From the NCBI GenBank assembly GCA_025463565.1, contig JAODAT010000008.1:1-35524 (forward strand): a stretch of DNA of 35,524 nucleotides, given 5' to 3'. The notes beneath the pieces are model-generated. The model had not been told where the DNA came from. It saw nothing but the letters and a program-made list of their open reading frames with translations, and searched no databases. This document shows positions 6,598 through 16,800 of the stretch, piece after piece; the first letter of the stretch is position 1; every line of letters begins with the position of its first letter. This DNA comes from Microbacteriaceae bacterium. Lineage in GTDB: Bacteria; Actinomycetota; Actinomycetes; Actinomycetales; Microbacteriaceae. The position numbers and the translations under genes are program-made.

Positions 6598-9500
6598 TGC
6601 CATCCCACCGAAGCAAGCACCCGTATCTACGACGCACCGCGTACGCATTCGTCGCGTTCGCGATGGCCGCGCTCTCGCTGACATTTACCGCGGCGTCGGC
6701 CCAGGCCGCGCCGATGACCGTTACGCAGTCGTATTCGGCTTCGACCGTTTACGTAAACTCTCCGTTCACGCTCGCCATCGCCTTCGACAATTCGACGGGA
6801 GTCCGTCAGACCGGAATCGGGTTCACATACACGCTTCCGAGCAATTTGACCTTCTTCAATGGACCCGGCAGTTCCTACACCCAGAGTTGCCCGGCAAGCA
6901 CGTTGAGCTCTCTGGTTACGAATTCCTTGACGACTCTGCAGGTGGCCGACGGCTACGTCGAGAGACAGGGCACCTGTTCGATCGCCATCCGCGTGATGGC
7001 GACGGCTACAGGCAGCTACGTCGGGGCGTATTCGGGTGTCGTCGGCATGGTCGCGCCTGCAGATGTGACGTTGACCGTGGTCGACCCGAGTACCCAGCCG
7101 CGCTGGGCCGTGTGCCCCGCCGAGGGCATGCTGTACCAGGATGCGGGCCCGGCGTACTCGAACAACGCGGGAACCACCTTCACCATTGGAACCTCGCTCA
7201 CCCAGATCAACCTGGCGACATCCGTTGTCAAACCGTGGCCCCTGCCGTCGAATCCGGGAGTCGCATTGAGGGTGGTGGATGCCTCCTTGAATGGGGTCGG
7301 CTTCCTCTCGAGTCCCGCGGGTGGGTTCGTGTGGGGGTGGGACCTCACCGATCAATCCCTGGTGCGGATCGGCGGAGACGGTTCCGTCGTCAGTTTCGGC
7401 AATCTGGGCCTCACTGACTCCATCACCACGAGTTTCAACATGGGCGATGTCTCACCGGGCGGGATCATGTACCTGGCCCAGAGCAGCGGCGGCAACACGG
7501 CACTAGCGGAAGTCGACCTCACGGGCCCGACACCCGTCCGATTGACCGGCGTCACCTCACGGAGCCTCAACCCCGGCACCGGGATGGCGGACTGGTCGTA
7601 CAACCCCAGTGACGGTGCTCTCTATGGCGTAGGGCCGAAACCCAGTGGCGGTAGTTCCACCTTCTATCTCTGGAAGACCGATCCCGCCACGGGTGCGGTT
7701 ACCGCTGTTGCGCCCCTCCCCGGTATCCCGGTGGGCCAGGGAGCGAACTGGGGCGCGGACTACATTGCGCCGGACGCGTCCAATCCCGGTTCCTCGTACC
7801 TCTACGCGAGCAACAACACCACCGGCAACATCTATCGGGTCTCATTGGTCGGCGCCGCGTCTGCTGCGAGCTTGTTCATCCCCAGCGGTCCTCCGTCGAA
7901 CGCTAACGATGGAGCGCGCTGCGCAACCGCGCCTCTCAAACTGGACTTCGGCGACGCCCCAGACAGCTACGGCACCACCCTTGCCAGCAACGGCCCTCGC
8001 GATGGGCTCTGGTCGACGCCCGGTTCGTCGCTGCAGATCGGCGCGACGAACACCTCCGAAGACGACGGGCAGCCCAGCGCTGCGGCGAACCTTGACGCCG
8101 GTGATGACGGCGTCGCACCCTTCAGCCTTGTCGCGGGCACGCCATCGACCGTGCCCGTGATGGTCACCAACACCACCGCCTATGACGCGGTGCTCGCGGG
8201 CTGGATCGACCTCAACGAGAACGGTGTCTTCGACTCGTCCGAGAGGGTGACGGCTGTGGCGCCCGCAGGGTCGGGAACGACGGTCGTGAACCTCGCCTTC
8301 CCTGCCACCCCTGCTACCTTTACCGGCGTCACTTATGGTCGGTTCCGGTTACAGAGCGAGCAGGACGGCACGATCAGCAATCCACTGCCAACCGGCGTCG
8401 GCGCCGCAGGCGAGGTTGAGGACTGGGCGTCAGTTCCGCCCACTATCGAGGTGGCGAAGGTCATTTCGAGTCGATACACGCCGACCGACGAGTTCACCGT
8501 CTCCGTGACGGGGACCGGGATAGGCAGCCCGAATACCGCAACCACGATCGGATCCGCGACCACCATCACCACCGGTCCGGTGATCGCAACCTACGGCTAC
8601 AACTACGTCGTGTCTGAGACCGCGGCATCCGGCAACCTGGCGAACTACCAGGAGAGCTATTCCTGCGTGGACACTGCGTACGGTGGGGTAGCCGTGGTCA
8701 GCGGGGTGGGAGCGTCGGGTTCCTTATTCCTCCCGCATCCGAATTCGTCAGTGCGCTGTACGTTCACCAACACCGCCCTCCCGATTCGGACCCTGACGGT
8801 GAACAAGAATGTCGTGGGGCGCTTCAATGCCAACGACGAGTTCACCATTACGGCTGCCGGCAATGAGCTGGGGGTGGGCAGTTCTGCTACGACAACGGGA
8901 ACAGCCAACGGGGTGCAGTCTGTCGTTGTCGGTCCGCTCACGGTCACGCGGGGTCTCAGCTACGCGGTCTCCGAGATCGGCGCAAACGGGGCGAACCTGG
9001 CCGACTACACCACGACCTACAGCTGCAGTGCGAACGGCGGAGCGCCCTTCGCGACGGGACTCGGATCCACCGCTACGGTGACCATTCCGACCGGTGCCAT
9101 CGGCGACGTGGTCTGCACGTTCACCGACACCCCACTGCCGTCGATCGAGGTGTCAAAAGTGGTGGCGAGCCGCTACCTGCCCACCGACGAGTTCACCGTC
9201 TCGGTGACGGGCGCCGGGCTCGGGAGCCCGAACACCGCGACCACGGTCGCGTCGCAGTCCACCGTGACAACGGGTCGGGTGAGCGCGACGTACGGCCAGC
9301 TCTATGTTGCGTCGGAGTCGGCAGCGTCCGGCGACCTGGCGAACTACGCCTCGACCTATGTCTGCGTCGACAACGCGCACGGTGGTGCCTCTGTGGCCGC
9401 CGGCAGTGGCACATCTGCGTCGTTCTCGTTGCCGCAGCCGGACTCGATCGTGCTCTGCACCTTTACGAATACGGCGAAGTCGGTTCCGACCCTGACTGTG

Positions 9501-12500
9501 AAGGAGAACATCGCCGCACGATTCAACAGCGGCGACCAGTTCACGATCATCGCTTCGGGGAACGATCTGGGTACGGGCACCGGGGCAACGACGACCGGGT
9601 CTACGACGGGTGTGCAGGCGGGTGCGATTGTCGGTCCTCTGACGGTGACCGGCGGATCCGGTTACACGATCTCCGAGGTCGCTTCGAGTGGGACGGACCT
9701 GAACGACTACACCGTGACGTACAGCTGCAGCAACAACGGGGCTGCGGCGTTCATCACCGGGTCCACGGCGACGGGGATGATCACCGTTCCCGCGGTCGGT
9801 GGCACGAATGTGGTCTGCGCGTTCCTGAACAGCCCGCGGGTCACGGTCGCCGCTCAGAGTGACATCGTCAGTCGCTATGGCGCGAACGACCAGTTCACCC
9901 TGAGCGTCACGGGCGGTTCGATCATCTCCGGGAACACTGCGACGACCAGCGGTAGCACGCTCGGCGTGCAGTCCGGCGCGGTCGCCGGCCCGTACTTCGC
10001 CCAGGCGTCGACGACGTACACCTTCGCGGAGACTGCGGCGGCGGGCTCCCTCAACGACTACATCAGCAGCTATGTCTGTGTGGATGTGGCCGGTGGTAAC
10101 ACGACGCCGTTCTTGACCGGTGGCGGCACCTCGGCGACGCTGCAGGTTCCTTCCCCGGCCTCGCAGGTGGTCTGTACTTTCACGAACACCGCATCGCCCT
10201 CGATCGTCGTGTCGAAGGTAGTCGTAAGCCGTTACGCCCCGACCGACGAGTTCACCGTTTCCGTGACCGGCCCGGGGATCGGCAGCCCGAACAGTGCGAC
10301 TACGGTCGGGTCACAAACCACGGTGACGACCGGTCGGGTGCCTGCCACCTTCGGCCAGACCTATCTCGCCTCGGAGTCGGCGGCGGCCGGTGACCTGGCG
10401 AATTATAATTCGAGCTTCAGCTGTGCCGACGGCGCCCACGGTGATGCTTCAGTGATCGCGGGCAGTGGCACTTCTGTCTCATTCTCCTTGCCGCAGTCCG
10501 ATTCGATCGTCACCTGCACGTTCACGAACACTGCGAAGTCGTCCCCGGTCCTGACCGTCCAGAACGACGTCGTCGGCCGCTTCACCGTCGGCGACCAGTT
10601 CACGATCACCGCGTCGGGCAACGAGTTGGGCGGCGGCACTTCGGCCACATCGGCCGGAACTGCCGCTGGCATCCAGGCAGCGGTCGTGGGTCCCCTTGTA
10701 GTGACCGGAGGGCCCGGCTATTCGATTTCGGAGGTCGCCGCGAACGGTGCGGACCTGGCTGACTACACCTCGACCTACAGCTGCAGCGCGAACGGCGCCG
10801 CGCCGTTCGCGGCCGGCCTCGGCTCGACGGCAACGGTGAGCGTTCCTACGGCTGCGGCCGGCGACGTGGTGTGTACCTTCACCAACGTTCCGTTGCCCTC
10901 GATCGCTGTATCGAAGGTGGTGGTGAGCCGCTATCTGTCGACTGACGAGTTCACCGTCTCCGTCACGGGTGTCGGGCTCGGGAGCCCCACCTCCGTGACC
11001 ACCAGCGGATCACAGACCACCGTGACAACGGGCCCGGTGAGCGCGACATACGGCCAGACCTATGTGGTCTCGGAGTTGGCAGCCTCCGGTGACCTCGCAA
11101 ACTATCAGAAGAGCTATTCCTGCCTCGACACCGCACATGGCAGTGCTTCGGTTGCCACTGGAAATGGCGCGTCTGTGTCATTCTCATTGCCGCAGCCGGA
11201 CTCGATCGTGCTCTGCACCTTTACCAACACCGCGAAGCCGGCTCCGACCCTGACAGTCAAGGGCGGCCCGTTCGCGCGGTTCAACCCAGGAGACCAGTTC
11301 ACGATCTCCGCCTCCGGCAACGAATTGGGCACGGGGTCCTCGGCGACCACGACCGGCACCGTTGTCATCACGCCGACCGCGGTGATCGGACCTTTCGCGG
11401 TAACGCAGGGTCTCACCTACCTGATCTCTGAGGTTGCCGCAGGCGGTGCGGATCTTGCCAACTACACGGTGTTCTACACCTGCAGCAACAATGGCACCGC
11501 TCCGTTCCAGTCGGGGACCACCTCGACGGCGTCGATCACCATCCCCTCGGCGGCCGGAAGCAATGTGGTCTGCACGATCGCCGACTTCGCGCTGCCCACG
11601 GTCGGCTCGCAGACGAATATCGTGAGTCGCTACGACGCAGGCGATCAGTTCACAGTCGGCGTCACAGGCGGTTCGATCACCTCCGGGAATACCGCCACGA
11701 CGGCCGGCAGCGTTTTAGGCCTGCAGACCGACGCCATTGCCGGCCCGTATTTCGCGGAAACGGGAACGTCGTACACGTTTGCGGAGACCGCAGCGGTCGG
11801 CAGCCTGTCCCACTACTCGACCACCTATACCTGCCTGGATGAGTGGAGTGGCACCGCCACCCCGTTCATCACCTCCGGTACCGGCGCTACGGTAACGCTG
11901 CTGTCGTCCGCCAACTTCTCGCACACGGTCTGCACTTTTACCAACACGGCCAACGCGAAACCGATCATCGGCATCGCGACCACCTCCAGCACCACGACCG
12001 TTGCGCCAGGTGGCCCCGTTCACTACAGCGTCGTGGTGACGAACACCGGCACCGTCGACTCAGACGGAACGACCGTGAGCGACTCACCGCGCACCGGAAT
12101 CGCGAGTTTCGACTCGTGGAGCTGTGCGGCATCCGGTGGGGCTCTGTGTCCGACAGCGCTCGGAACCGGTGCGATCGGCGACACCCTGGCCACCTTACCG
12201 GCCGGCAGCTCGGTGACCTACACGATCGACGCCACCGCGTCGGCGACGCCACCGGCGATCGTGCAGAACACCGCTTCGGCGACCCCGCCCTCCGGAGGAA
12301 CGTGCTCGAGCGGCTCGAGTGTCCCGCCCCCATGCACGGCTACCGTCACCATCTCGCCTGATCCGATCATCACGATCCTGAAGACCGCGGATGTGACTGC
12401 CCTGACGCCTAATGGCATCGTCGTCTACACGGTGCATGTCACCAACACCGGCGTCACCTCCGCGGCAGGCACTGTCGTGAGCGACCCACTGCCGGCGGGC

Positions 12501-13679
12501 ATCGCGGCGTTTTCCAGCTGGTCGTGTGCCGCATCCGGTGGGGCCCTCTGTCCCGCGGCTTCCGGTGCCGGAGCACTCAACGAGACGATCGCCGTGTATC
12601 CGGCCGGGAGTTCGCTGACTTACACGATCACGGCACGTGCGTCTGCTTCGCTTCCGCTGAGCACGGTCAACACCGCGTCCGCCGTGCCACCTGCCGGCGG
12701 CCTGTGCGGCGCCGCGCTGACCGTGCCACCGTGCGTCTCGACGGTCTCGCTGTCGCCAATCCCGGAAGTCACGATCACGAAGGTCGCTGATCGCATCTCG
12801 TTGCTCCCGAGCGGGACAGTCGTCTACACCGTCGTTGGCTCGAATGTCGGCTTAGTCGCTGCAGACGGGTCAGTGATCGACGATCCGATCGTCACCGGGC
12901 TGACCTCATACAGCTGGAGCTGCGCGTCAACGGGTGGAGCGTTGTGTCCGACGACGTCAGGCGCGGGAGCGGTACACGAGACCATCGCTGCGTTCCCGGC
13001 GGGTGGCACCGTGAGATACACCGTGACCGCGCAGGTTGCTTCGACTCCTGGCTCGAGTGTGACAAACCGGGCGACCATCACTCCGCCGAGCGGTGACTGT
13101 GGTGCTCCGAGCCATTTGACTCCACCGTGCGTAGCGACGGTAACGATGCCGGTGGCTTCGCAGGTCTCGATCGTGAATAGCGCTGGCGTGGCGGTGTTCA
13201 CTCCGAGTAGCCAGATCGCCTACACGCTGCTCGTGACCAACACCGGAAGTGTTCCGGCAGATGGTACCGAGGTACTCGACCCGATCGTGACCGGCTTCAC
13301 CGATTACAGCTGGACCTGCACTGCGGTCGGAACGACCTGTCCGAATGTCTCAGGTACCGGCGCGATCGATGAGAACCTCGCCAGTTTCCCGGTGGGAAGC
13401 GCAGTGACCTATCGAGTCGTTGCCACGGTTTCCTCGACCCCGCCCGCTCTGATCTCCGCGACGGCGACAGCCGCCCTGGCTCCCGGCGGCTTGTGTTCGC
13501 CGAATAACCAGCCGGGGCCGTGCACAAGCACGGTCGCCCTGCTCAGCCCGGCGCTCGCCGCCACCGGCGCCGTGATCGGCGGACAACTGATCTTGGGTAT
13601 CTGCGCACTCCTGGTTGGTAGCTGCGTGCTCCTGACCAGTCGACTGCGCCGCCGGCGACGCGGATCACATGCCGCCTGA
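6597..13679 (+). CDS. giant modular surface protein with LAATG sorting signal (2360 aa)
   Basis: A wall-anchored adhesin- or stalk-like protein. Domains in order: a signal peptide of about 38 residues (cleavage near AQAA); a beta domain to about 170; a propeller-like DUF6923 region at about 175-440 (SYLYASNNTTGNIYRVSL); a GEVED domain at about 448-612 with LDFGDAPDSYGTT, the Ca-binding-like DLNENGVFD and GEVEDW; ten prealbumin-like repeats of about 117 residues at 616-1785, each ending near CTFTNT; four DUF11 repeats at 1786-2315; then LAATG (2320-2324), a membrane segment and the tail RLRRRRRG. LAXTG is the motif class used by class E sortases. Each prealbumin-like repeat carries a Cys pair and most DUF11 repeats carry four Cys. 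The ATG at 6597 overlaps the previous stop; upstream in-frame sequence is antisense-like and was left out. It is paralogous to the 13854 gene. Confidence 0.92.
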   Translation: MPSHRSKHPYLRRTAYAFVAFAMAALSLTFTAASAQAAPMTVTQSYSASTVYVNSPFTLAIAFDNSTGVRQTGIGFTYTLPSNLTFFNGPGSSYTQSCPASTLSSLVTNSLTTLQVADGYVERQGTCSIAIRVMATATGSYVGAYSGVVGMVAPADVTLTVVDPSTQPRWAVCPAEGMLYQDAGPAYSNNAGTTFTIGTSLTQINLATSVVKPWPLPSNPGVALRVVDASLNGVGFLSSPAGGFVWGWDLTDQSLVRIGGDGSVVSFGNLGLTDSITTSFNMGDVSPGGIMYLAQSSGGNTALAEVDLTGPTPVRLTGVTSRSLNPGTGMADWSYNPSDGALYGVGPKPSGGSSTFYLWKTDPATGAVTAVAPLPGIPVGQGANWGADYIAPDASNPGSSYLYASNNTTGNIYRVSLVGAASAASLFIPSGPPSNANDGARCATAPLKLDFGDAPDSYGTTLASNGPRDGLWSTPGSSLQIGATNTSEDDGQPSAAANLDAGDDGVAPFSLVAGTPSTVPVMVTNTTAYDAVLAGWIDLNENGVFDSSERVTAVAPAGSGTTVVNLAFPATPATFTGVTYGRFRLQSEQDGTISNPLPTGVGAAGEVEDWASVPPTIEVAKVISSRYTPTDEFTVSVTGTGIGSPNTATTIGSATTITTGPVIATYGYNYVVSETAASGNLANYQESYSCVDTAYGGVAVVSGVGASGSLFLPHPNSSVRCTFTNTALPIRTLTVNKNVVGRFNANDEFTITAAGNELGVGSSATTTGTANGVQSVVVGPLTVTRGLSYAVSEIGANGANLADYTTTYSCSANGGAPFATGLGSTATVTIPTGAIGDVVCTFTDTPLPSIEVSKVVASRYLPTDEFTVSVTGAGLGSPNTATTVASQSTVTTGRVSATYGQLYVASESAASGDLANYASTYVCVDNAHGGASVAAGSGTSASFSLPQPDSIVLCTFTNTAKSVPTLTVKENIAARFNSGDQFTIIASGNDLGTGTGATTTGSTTGVQAGAIVGPLTVTGGSGYTISEVASSGTDLNDYTVTYSCSNNGAAAFITGSTATGMITVPAVGGTNVVCAFLNSPRVTVAAQSDIVSRYGANDQFTLSVTGGSIISGNTATTSGSTLGVQSGAVAGPYFAQASTTYTFAETAAAGSLNDYISSYVCVDVAGGNTTPFLTGGGTSATLQVPSPASQVVCTFTNTASPSIVVSKVVVSRYAPTDEFTVSVTGPGIGSPNSATTVGSQTTVTTGRVPATFGQTYLASESAAAGDLANYNSSFSCADGAHGDASVIAGSGTSVSFSLPQSDSIVTCTFTNTAKSSPVLTVQNDVVGRFTVGDQFTITASGNELGGGTSATSAGTAAGIQAAVVGPLVVTGGPGYSISEVAANGADLADYTSTYSCSANGAAPFAAGLGSTATVSVPTAAAGDVVCTFTNVPLPSIAVSKVVVSRYLSTDEFTVSVTGVGLGSPTSVTTSGSQTTVTTGPVSATYGQTYVVSELAASGDLANYQKSYSCLDTAHGSASVATGNGASVSFSLPQPDSIVLCTFTNTAKPAPTLTVKGGPFARFNPGDQFTISASGNELGTGSSATTTGTVVITPTAVIGPFAVTQGLTYLISEVAAGGADLANYTVFYTCSNNGTAPFQSGTTSTASITIPSAAGSNVVCTIADFALPTVGSQTNIVSRYDAGDQFTVGVTGGSITSGNTATTAGSVLGLQTDAIAGPYFAETGTSYTFAETAAVGSLSHYSTTYTCLDEWSGTATPFITSGTGATVTLLSSANFSHTVCTFTNTANAKPIIGIATTSSTTTVAPGGPVHYSVVVTNTGTVDSDGTTVSDSPRTGIASFDSWSCAASGGALCPTALGTGAIGDTLATLPAGSSVTYTIDATASATPPAIVQNTASATPPSGGTCSSGSSVPPPCTATVTISPDPIITILKTADVTALTPNGIVVYTVHVTNTGVTSAAGTVVSDPLPAGIAAFSSWSCAASGGALCPAASGAGALNETIAVYPAGSSLTYTITARASASLPLSTVNTASAVPPAGGLCGAALTVPPCVSTVSLSPIPEVTITKVADRISLLPSGTVVYTVVGSNVGLVAADGSVIDDPIVTGLTSYSWSCASTGGALCPTTSGAGAVHETIAAFPAGGTVRYTVTAQVASTPGSSVTNRATITPPSGDCGAPSHLTPPCVATVTMPVASQVSIVNSAGVAVFTPSSQIAYTLLVTNTGSVPADGTEVLDPIVTGFTDYSWTCTAVGTTCPNVSGTGAIDENLASFPVGSAVTYRVVATVSSTPPALISATATAALAPGGLCSPNNQPGPCTSTVALLSPALAATGAVIGGQLILGICALLVGSCVLLTSRLRRRRRGSHAA
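8442..10199 (+). repeat. super-repeat unit 1 (A-B-A-B-C domains) of the surface protein
   Basis: Five prealbumin-like domains in the order A-B-A-B-C, 586 codons. A-type domains read (K)VV.SRY.PTDEFTVSVTG, B-type read (N).GRF...DQFTI.ASGN(E/D)LG, and the C-type reads IVSRY...DQFT.SVTGGSI.SGNTATT. The next 584 codons repeat this order. Confidence 0.85.
10200..11951 (+). repeat. super-repeat unit 2 (A-B-A-B-C domains) of the surface protein
   Basis: Second copy of the five-domain block with the same A-B-A-B-C order and nearly the same length (584 codons). Individual A domains of the two blocks are clearly more like each other than like B or C domains, which points to duplication of the whole block rather than of single domains. 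Confidence 0.85.
11952..13541 (+). repeat. four DUF11-type repeats of the surface protein
   Basis: Four units of about 132 codons, each with VHYSVVVTNTG-like and TVSD-like strands, a WSC...CP pair and usually a (G)C...PPC pair near its end. They sit between the prealbumin-like array and the sorting signal, the usual stalk position for DUF11 repeats. Confidence 0.8.
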
Positions 13680-13698
13680 GCCACGGCCCACCGACTCC

Positions 13699-13729
13699 AG
13701 CCCGTCCGCAATCCCCCCGCGGGCGGGCT
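13699..13729 (+). terminator. GC-rich hairpin after the first giant surface gene
   Basis: AGCCCGTCCGC and GCGGGCGGGCT pair over 11 positions, with one G-T wobble, around a 9-nt loop, 20 nt after the stop. There is no T-tract, so it may end or only stabilise the transcript. Confidence 0.45.
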
Positions 13730-13781
13730 GGTATCCAACCCTCAGGCACTCTGCTTGGCGGTCTGTTAGTTATATGACTCA

Positions 13782-13810
13782 TTGTTGGCTATTTTGTGTA
13801 TCGTTAGAAT
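13782..13810 (+). promoter_or_regulatory. sigma-A-type promoter of the second giant surface gene
   Basis: TTGTTG (13782-13787), a 17-nt spacer and TAGAAT (13805-13810) sit in the only AT-rich stretch of the 174-nt gap. The start codon lies 43 nt after the -10 box, with GGAGAG just before it. This suggests that the second paralog is transcribed on its own. Confidence 0.45.
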
Positions 13811-13853
13811 TAAGACGCGAAACAACCTATTTCGCGAATCTCATTGGAGAGTC

Positions 13854-16800
13854 ATGTCTGCTTACCCAGGCCGTTCTATTCGTCGACCCCGCAACTTCGT
13901 GCGGACTGCGGCGTACGCTTTCGTCGCTATCGCGATGGCCGCGCTCTCCCTGAGCTTCACCGCCGCGTCGGCCGACGCGGCCTCGATGAACCTCACTCAG
14001 TCGTACGCGGCCGATCCGGGCTACGTGGGTACCCCGACCACTCTCACGGTCACGCTCACGAACCCGACGGGCACCGGTCAGAGCGGTGTCGACTTCATCG
14101 ATACGCTTCCCGCCAACCTGACGTTCGCCGATGGAGGCAACAGTGCCACCTCGGTTAATTGTCCCAATGGCGGCACAGCGATCACGAACACCGTGACGAA
14201 GCTGACGGTGTCGAACATAATCGTCCAGCCGAATGGGCAGTGCATCATCACCATCCGCGTGGTCGCGTCCGTCGCCGGCTCGTATGTCGGCCAGATCACC
14301 GGCCGCACCAACGTGTTTGCTCCGGCCGACGTCACCTTCACGGTTGTCGATGCCGGCACCCAGCCGAGCTGGGATGTGTGCCCTTCGGTCGGCCTGCTGT
14401 TCCAGGATCCGAACGGCTCGACCGATGCCTCAGGGCCAACCTCCATTTACCAGATCGACCTGGCTAACGCTCAGACCAGTCCGTGGACCCTTCCCTCGAA
14501 CCCGGGCGCCCCCGTGAGCGTGGACGACTACATCAACGCCATCGGCTTCCTCTCCAACCCCACCGGAGGGTATGTCTGGGGATGGGACATCACGGATGAA
14601 TCACTCGTCCGCATCGGAAACGACGGATCGATCGTCAGCTACGGTGATCTCGGCATTCCGAACATTCCCTCGCGCGGCTTCAACATCGGGGATGTCTCGC
14701 CCAGCGGGATGATGTACCTGGCCCAGAGTGCCGGCGGTAGCACCGCCTTCGCAGAGATCGATCTCACCGGCGCCACGCCCACCAGGGTGACCGGCGTGAC
14801 GACGCGAAGCTTCAACCCCGGCAACGGTTTGGCCGACTGGGCCTATACGCCCGCTGGCGGCGGATCTCTCTACGGTGTCGGCGACGCCAGCGGCGGCGGT
14901 ACGGGCTACGACCTGTACCAGACAAATATCACCACGGGCGTGGTGACCATGGTGGCCGCACTCTCCGGTATCCCGACGACTGAGACCGCGAACTGGGGCG
15001 CGGTCTATGTCGCACCCGACACCGCTCACACCGGCGCCTCGTACCTCTACGCAAGCAACAACATGAGCGGCAACATCTACCGGATCTCGTTGACAGGAGC
15101 ATCCTCAGAGGCGAGCTTGTTCATCCCGAACGGCCCCACCGCGACCGGCAACGACGGGGCGCGCTGCTCCAGCGCGGATCTCTCACAGGACTGGGGCGAC
15201 GCGCCGGACAGCTATGGCACGACCCTCGACAACAATGGCCCGCGTGACGAGCTCTGGTCCGACCCGTCCACCTCGCTCTCGATCGGCGCGACGAACACCG
15301 CTGAAGACGACGGGCACCCGACCCCTGCGGCGAACTGGGACATCGGCGACGATGGGGTTGCACCGTTCAGCGTTCGCGCCGGAGTGAAGCCCACCGCTGT
15401 CGTCACGGTGACGAACACGACGGCGAATGACGCGGTGCTGGCCGGATGGATCGACCTCGACCAGAACGGAACATTCAGCAGCGCCGAGCGGGTGACCGCC
15501 ACCGTTCCCGCCGGTTCCGGAACCAGGGATGTAACCCTCACCTTCCCCGCCGCGCCCGCCGGATTCTCCGGCACGACCTACGGTCGGTTCCGCCTGCAGA
15601 GCGAAGAAGACGGCACCATCAGCAATCCGCAACCAACCGGCATCGGCGCCGCTGGCGAGGTCGAGGACTGGTTGTCGATTCCCCCGGGGACGTCCATCGA
15701 GGTTGCGAAAAACGTGGTCAGCCGTTTTGCGACCACCGATCAGTTCACCGTCTCCGTGGTGGGGACCGGCATCTCGACTCCAGTCAGTGCAACCACTACC
15801 GGCTCGCTGACCACCGCGACGACCGGTCCGTTGACCGCGACCTTCGGCGGGACCTATTCGGTGTCGGAGTCGGCGGCATCGGGCGACCTGGCCAATTACA
15901 TCTCGACGTACAGCTGTGTCGACACCGCGCATGGCAGTGCTCCGGTTGCTTCGGGCGGCGGGACCTCAGCCTTCGTTTCACCACCGCAGTCCGACTCGAT
16001 AGTGCTCTGTACCTTCACGAATACGGCGAAGACAGCGCCCACTCTGACCGTTCAGAAGAATATCGCGGGCCGCTTCAACACCGGCGACCAGTTCACGATC
16101 TCCGCTTCGGGCAATGACCTGGGTGCGGGAAGCTCGGCGACCACGACCGGCAGTACCACCGGTGTTCAGCTGGCGGTCGTCGGCCCGCTTACCGTTGCAG
16201 GAGGGTCGGGATACACGATCTCGGAGACGGGGTCGGCTGGAGCGAACGTCGCCAACTACACGGTGACGTACAGCTGCAGCAACAATGGCGCTGCAGCGTT
16301 TGTCACAGGGTCCACGGCGTCCGGCGCGGTGACCGTCCCATCGGCAGGCGGGACCAATGTGGTCTGCACGTTCGTGAACACCCCGCGGATCACCGTCGCG
16401 GCGCAGAAGAATATCGTGAGTCGTTACGGTGCTGGCGACCAATTCACCGTCTCCGTGACCGGTGGATCGATTACCTCGGGCAACACCGCCACTACGAGTG
16501 GGAGCACCCTCGGAGTGCAGTCGAACGCGGTAGCGGGACCGTACTTCGCCGCTGCTGCGACCTCGTATACCTTCGCCGAGACCGCAGCCGTCGGCAGCCT
16601 TTCGCACTACGTCAGTTCATACAGCTGCGTGGACACGTGGGGTGGCAACACCACGCCGTTTGCGAACGGGCTCGGCGCTTCCGTGACCCTGCAGGTCCCT
16701 GCGGTGAACTCGCATGTCGTCTGCACATTCACAAACACTGCATTGCCGCCAACTGTGACGGTGACGAAGGTCGTCAACGGTCGCTACTTCAGTGGTGACC

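Noticed and set aside
13680..13853. Search for the GGGTTAA leader before the second giant surface gene
   Set aside because: No heptamer array or matching hairpins occur there; only an ordinary promoter is seen.
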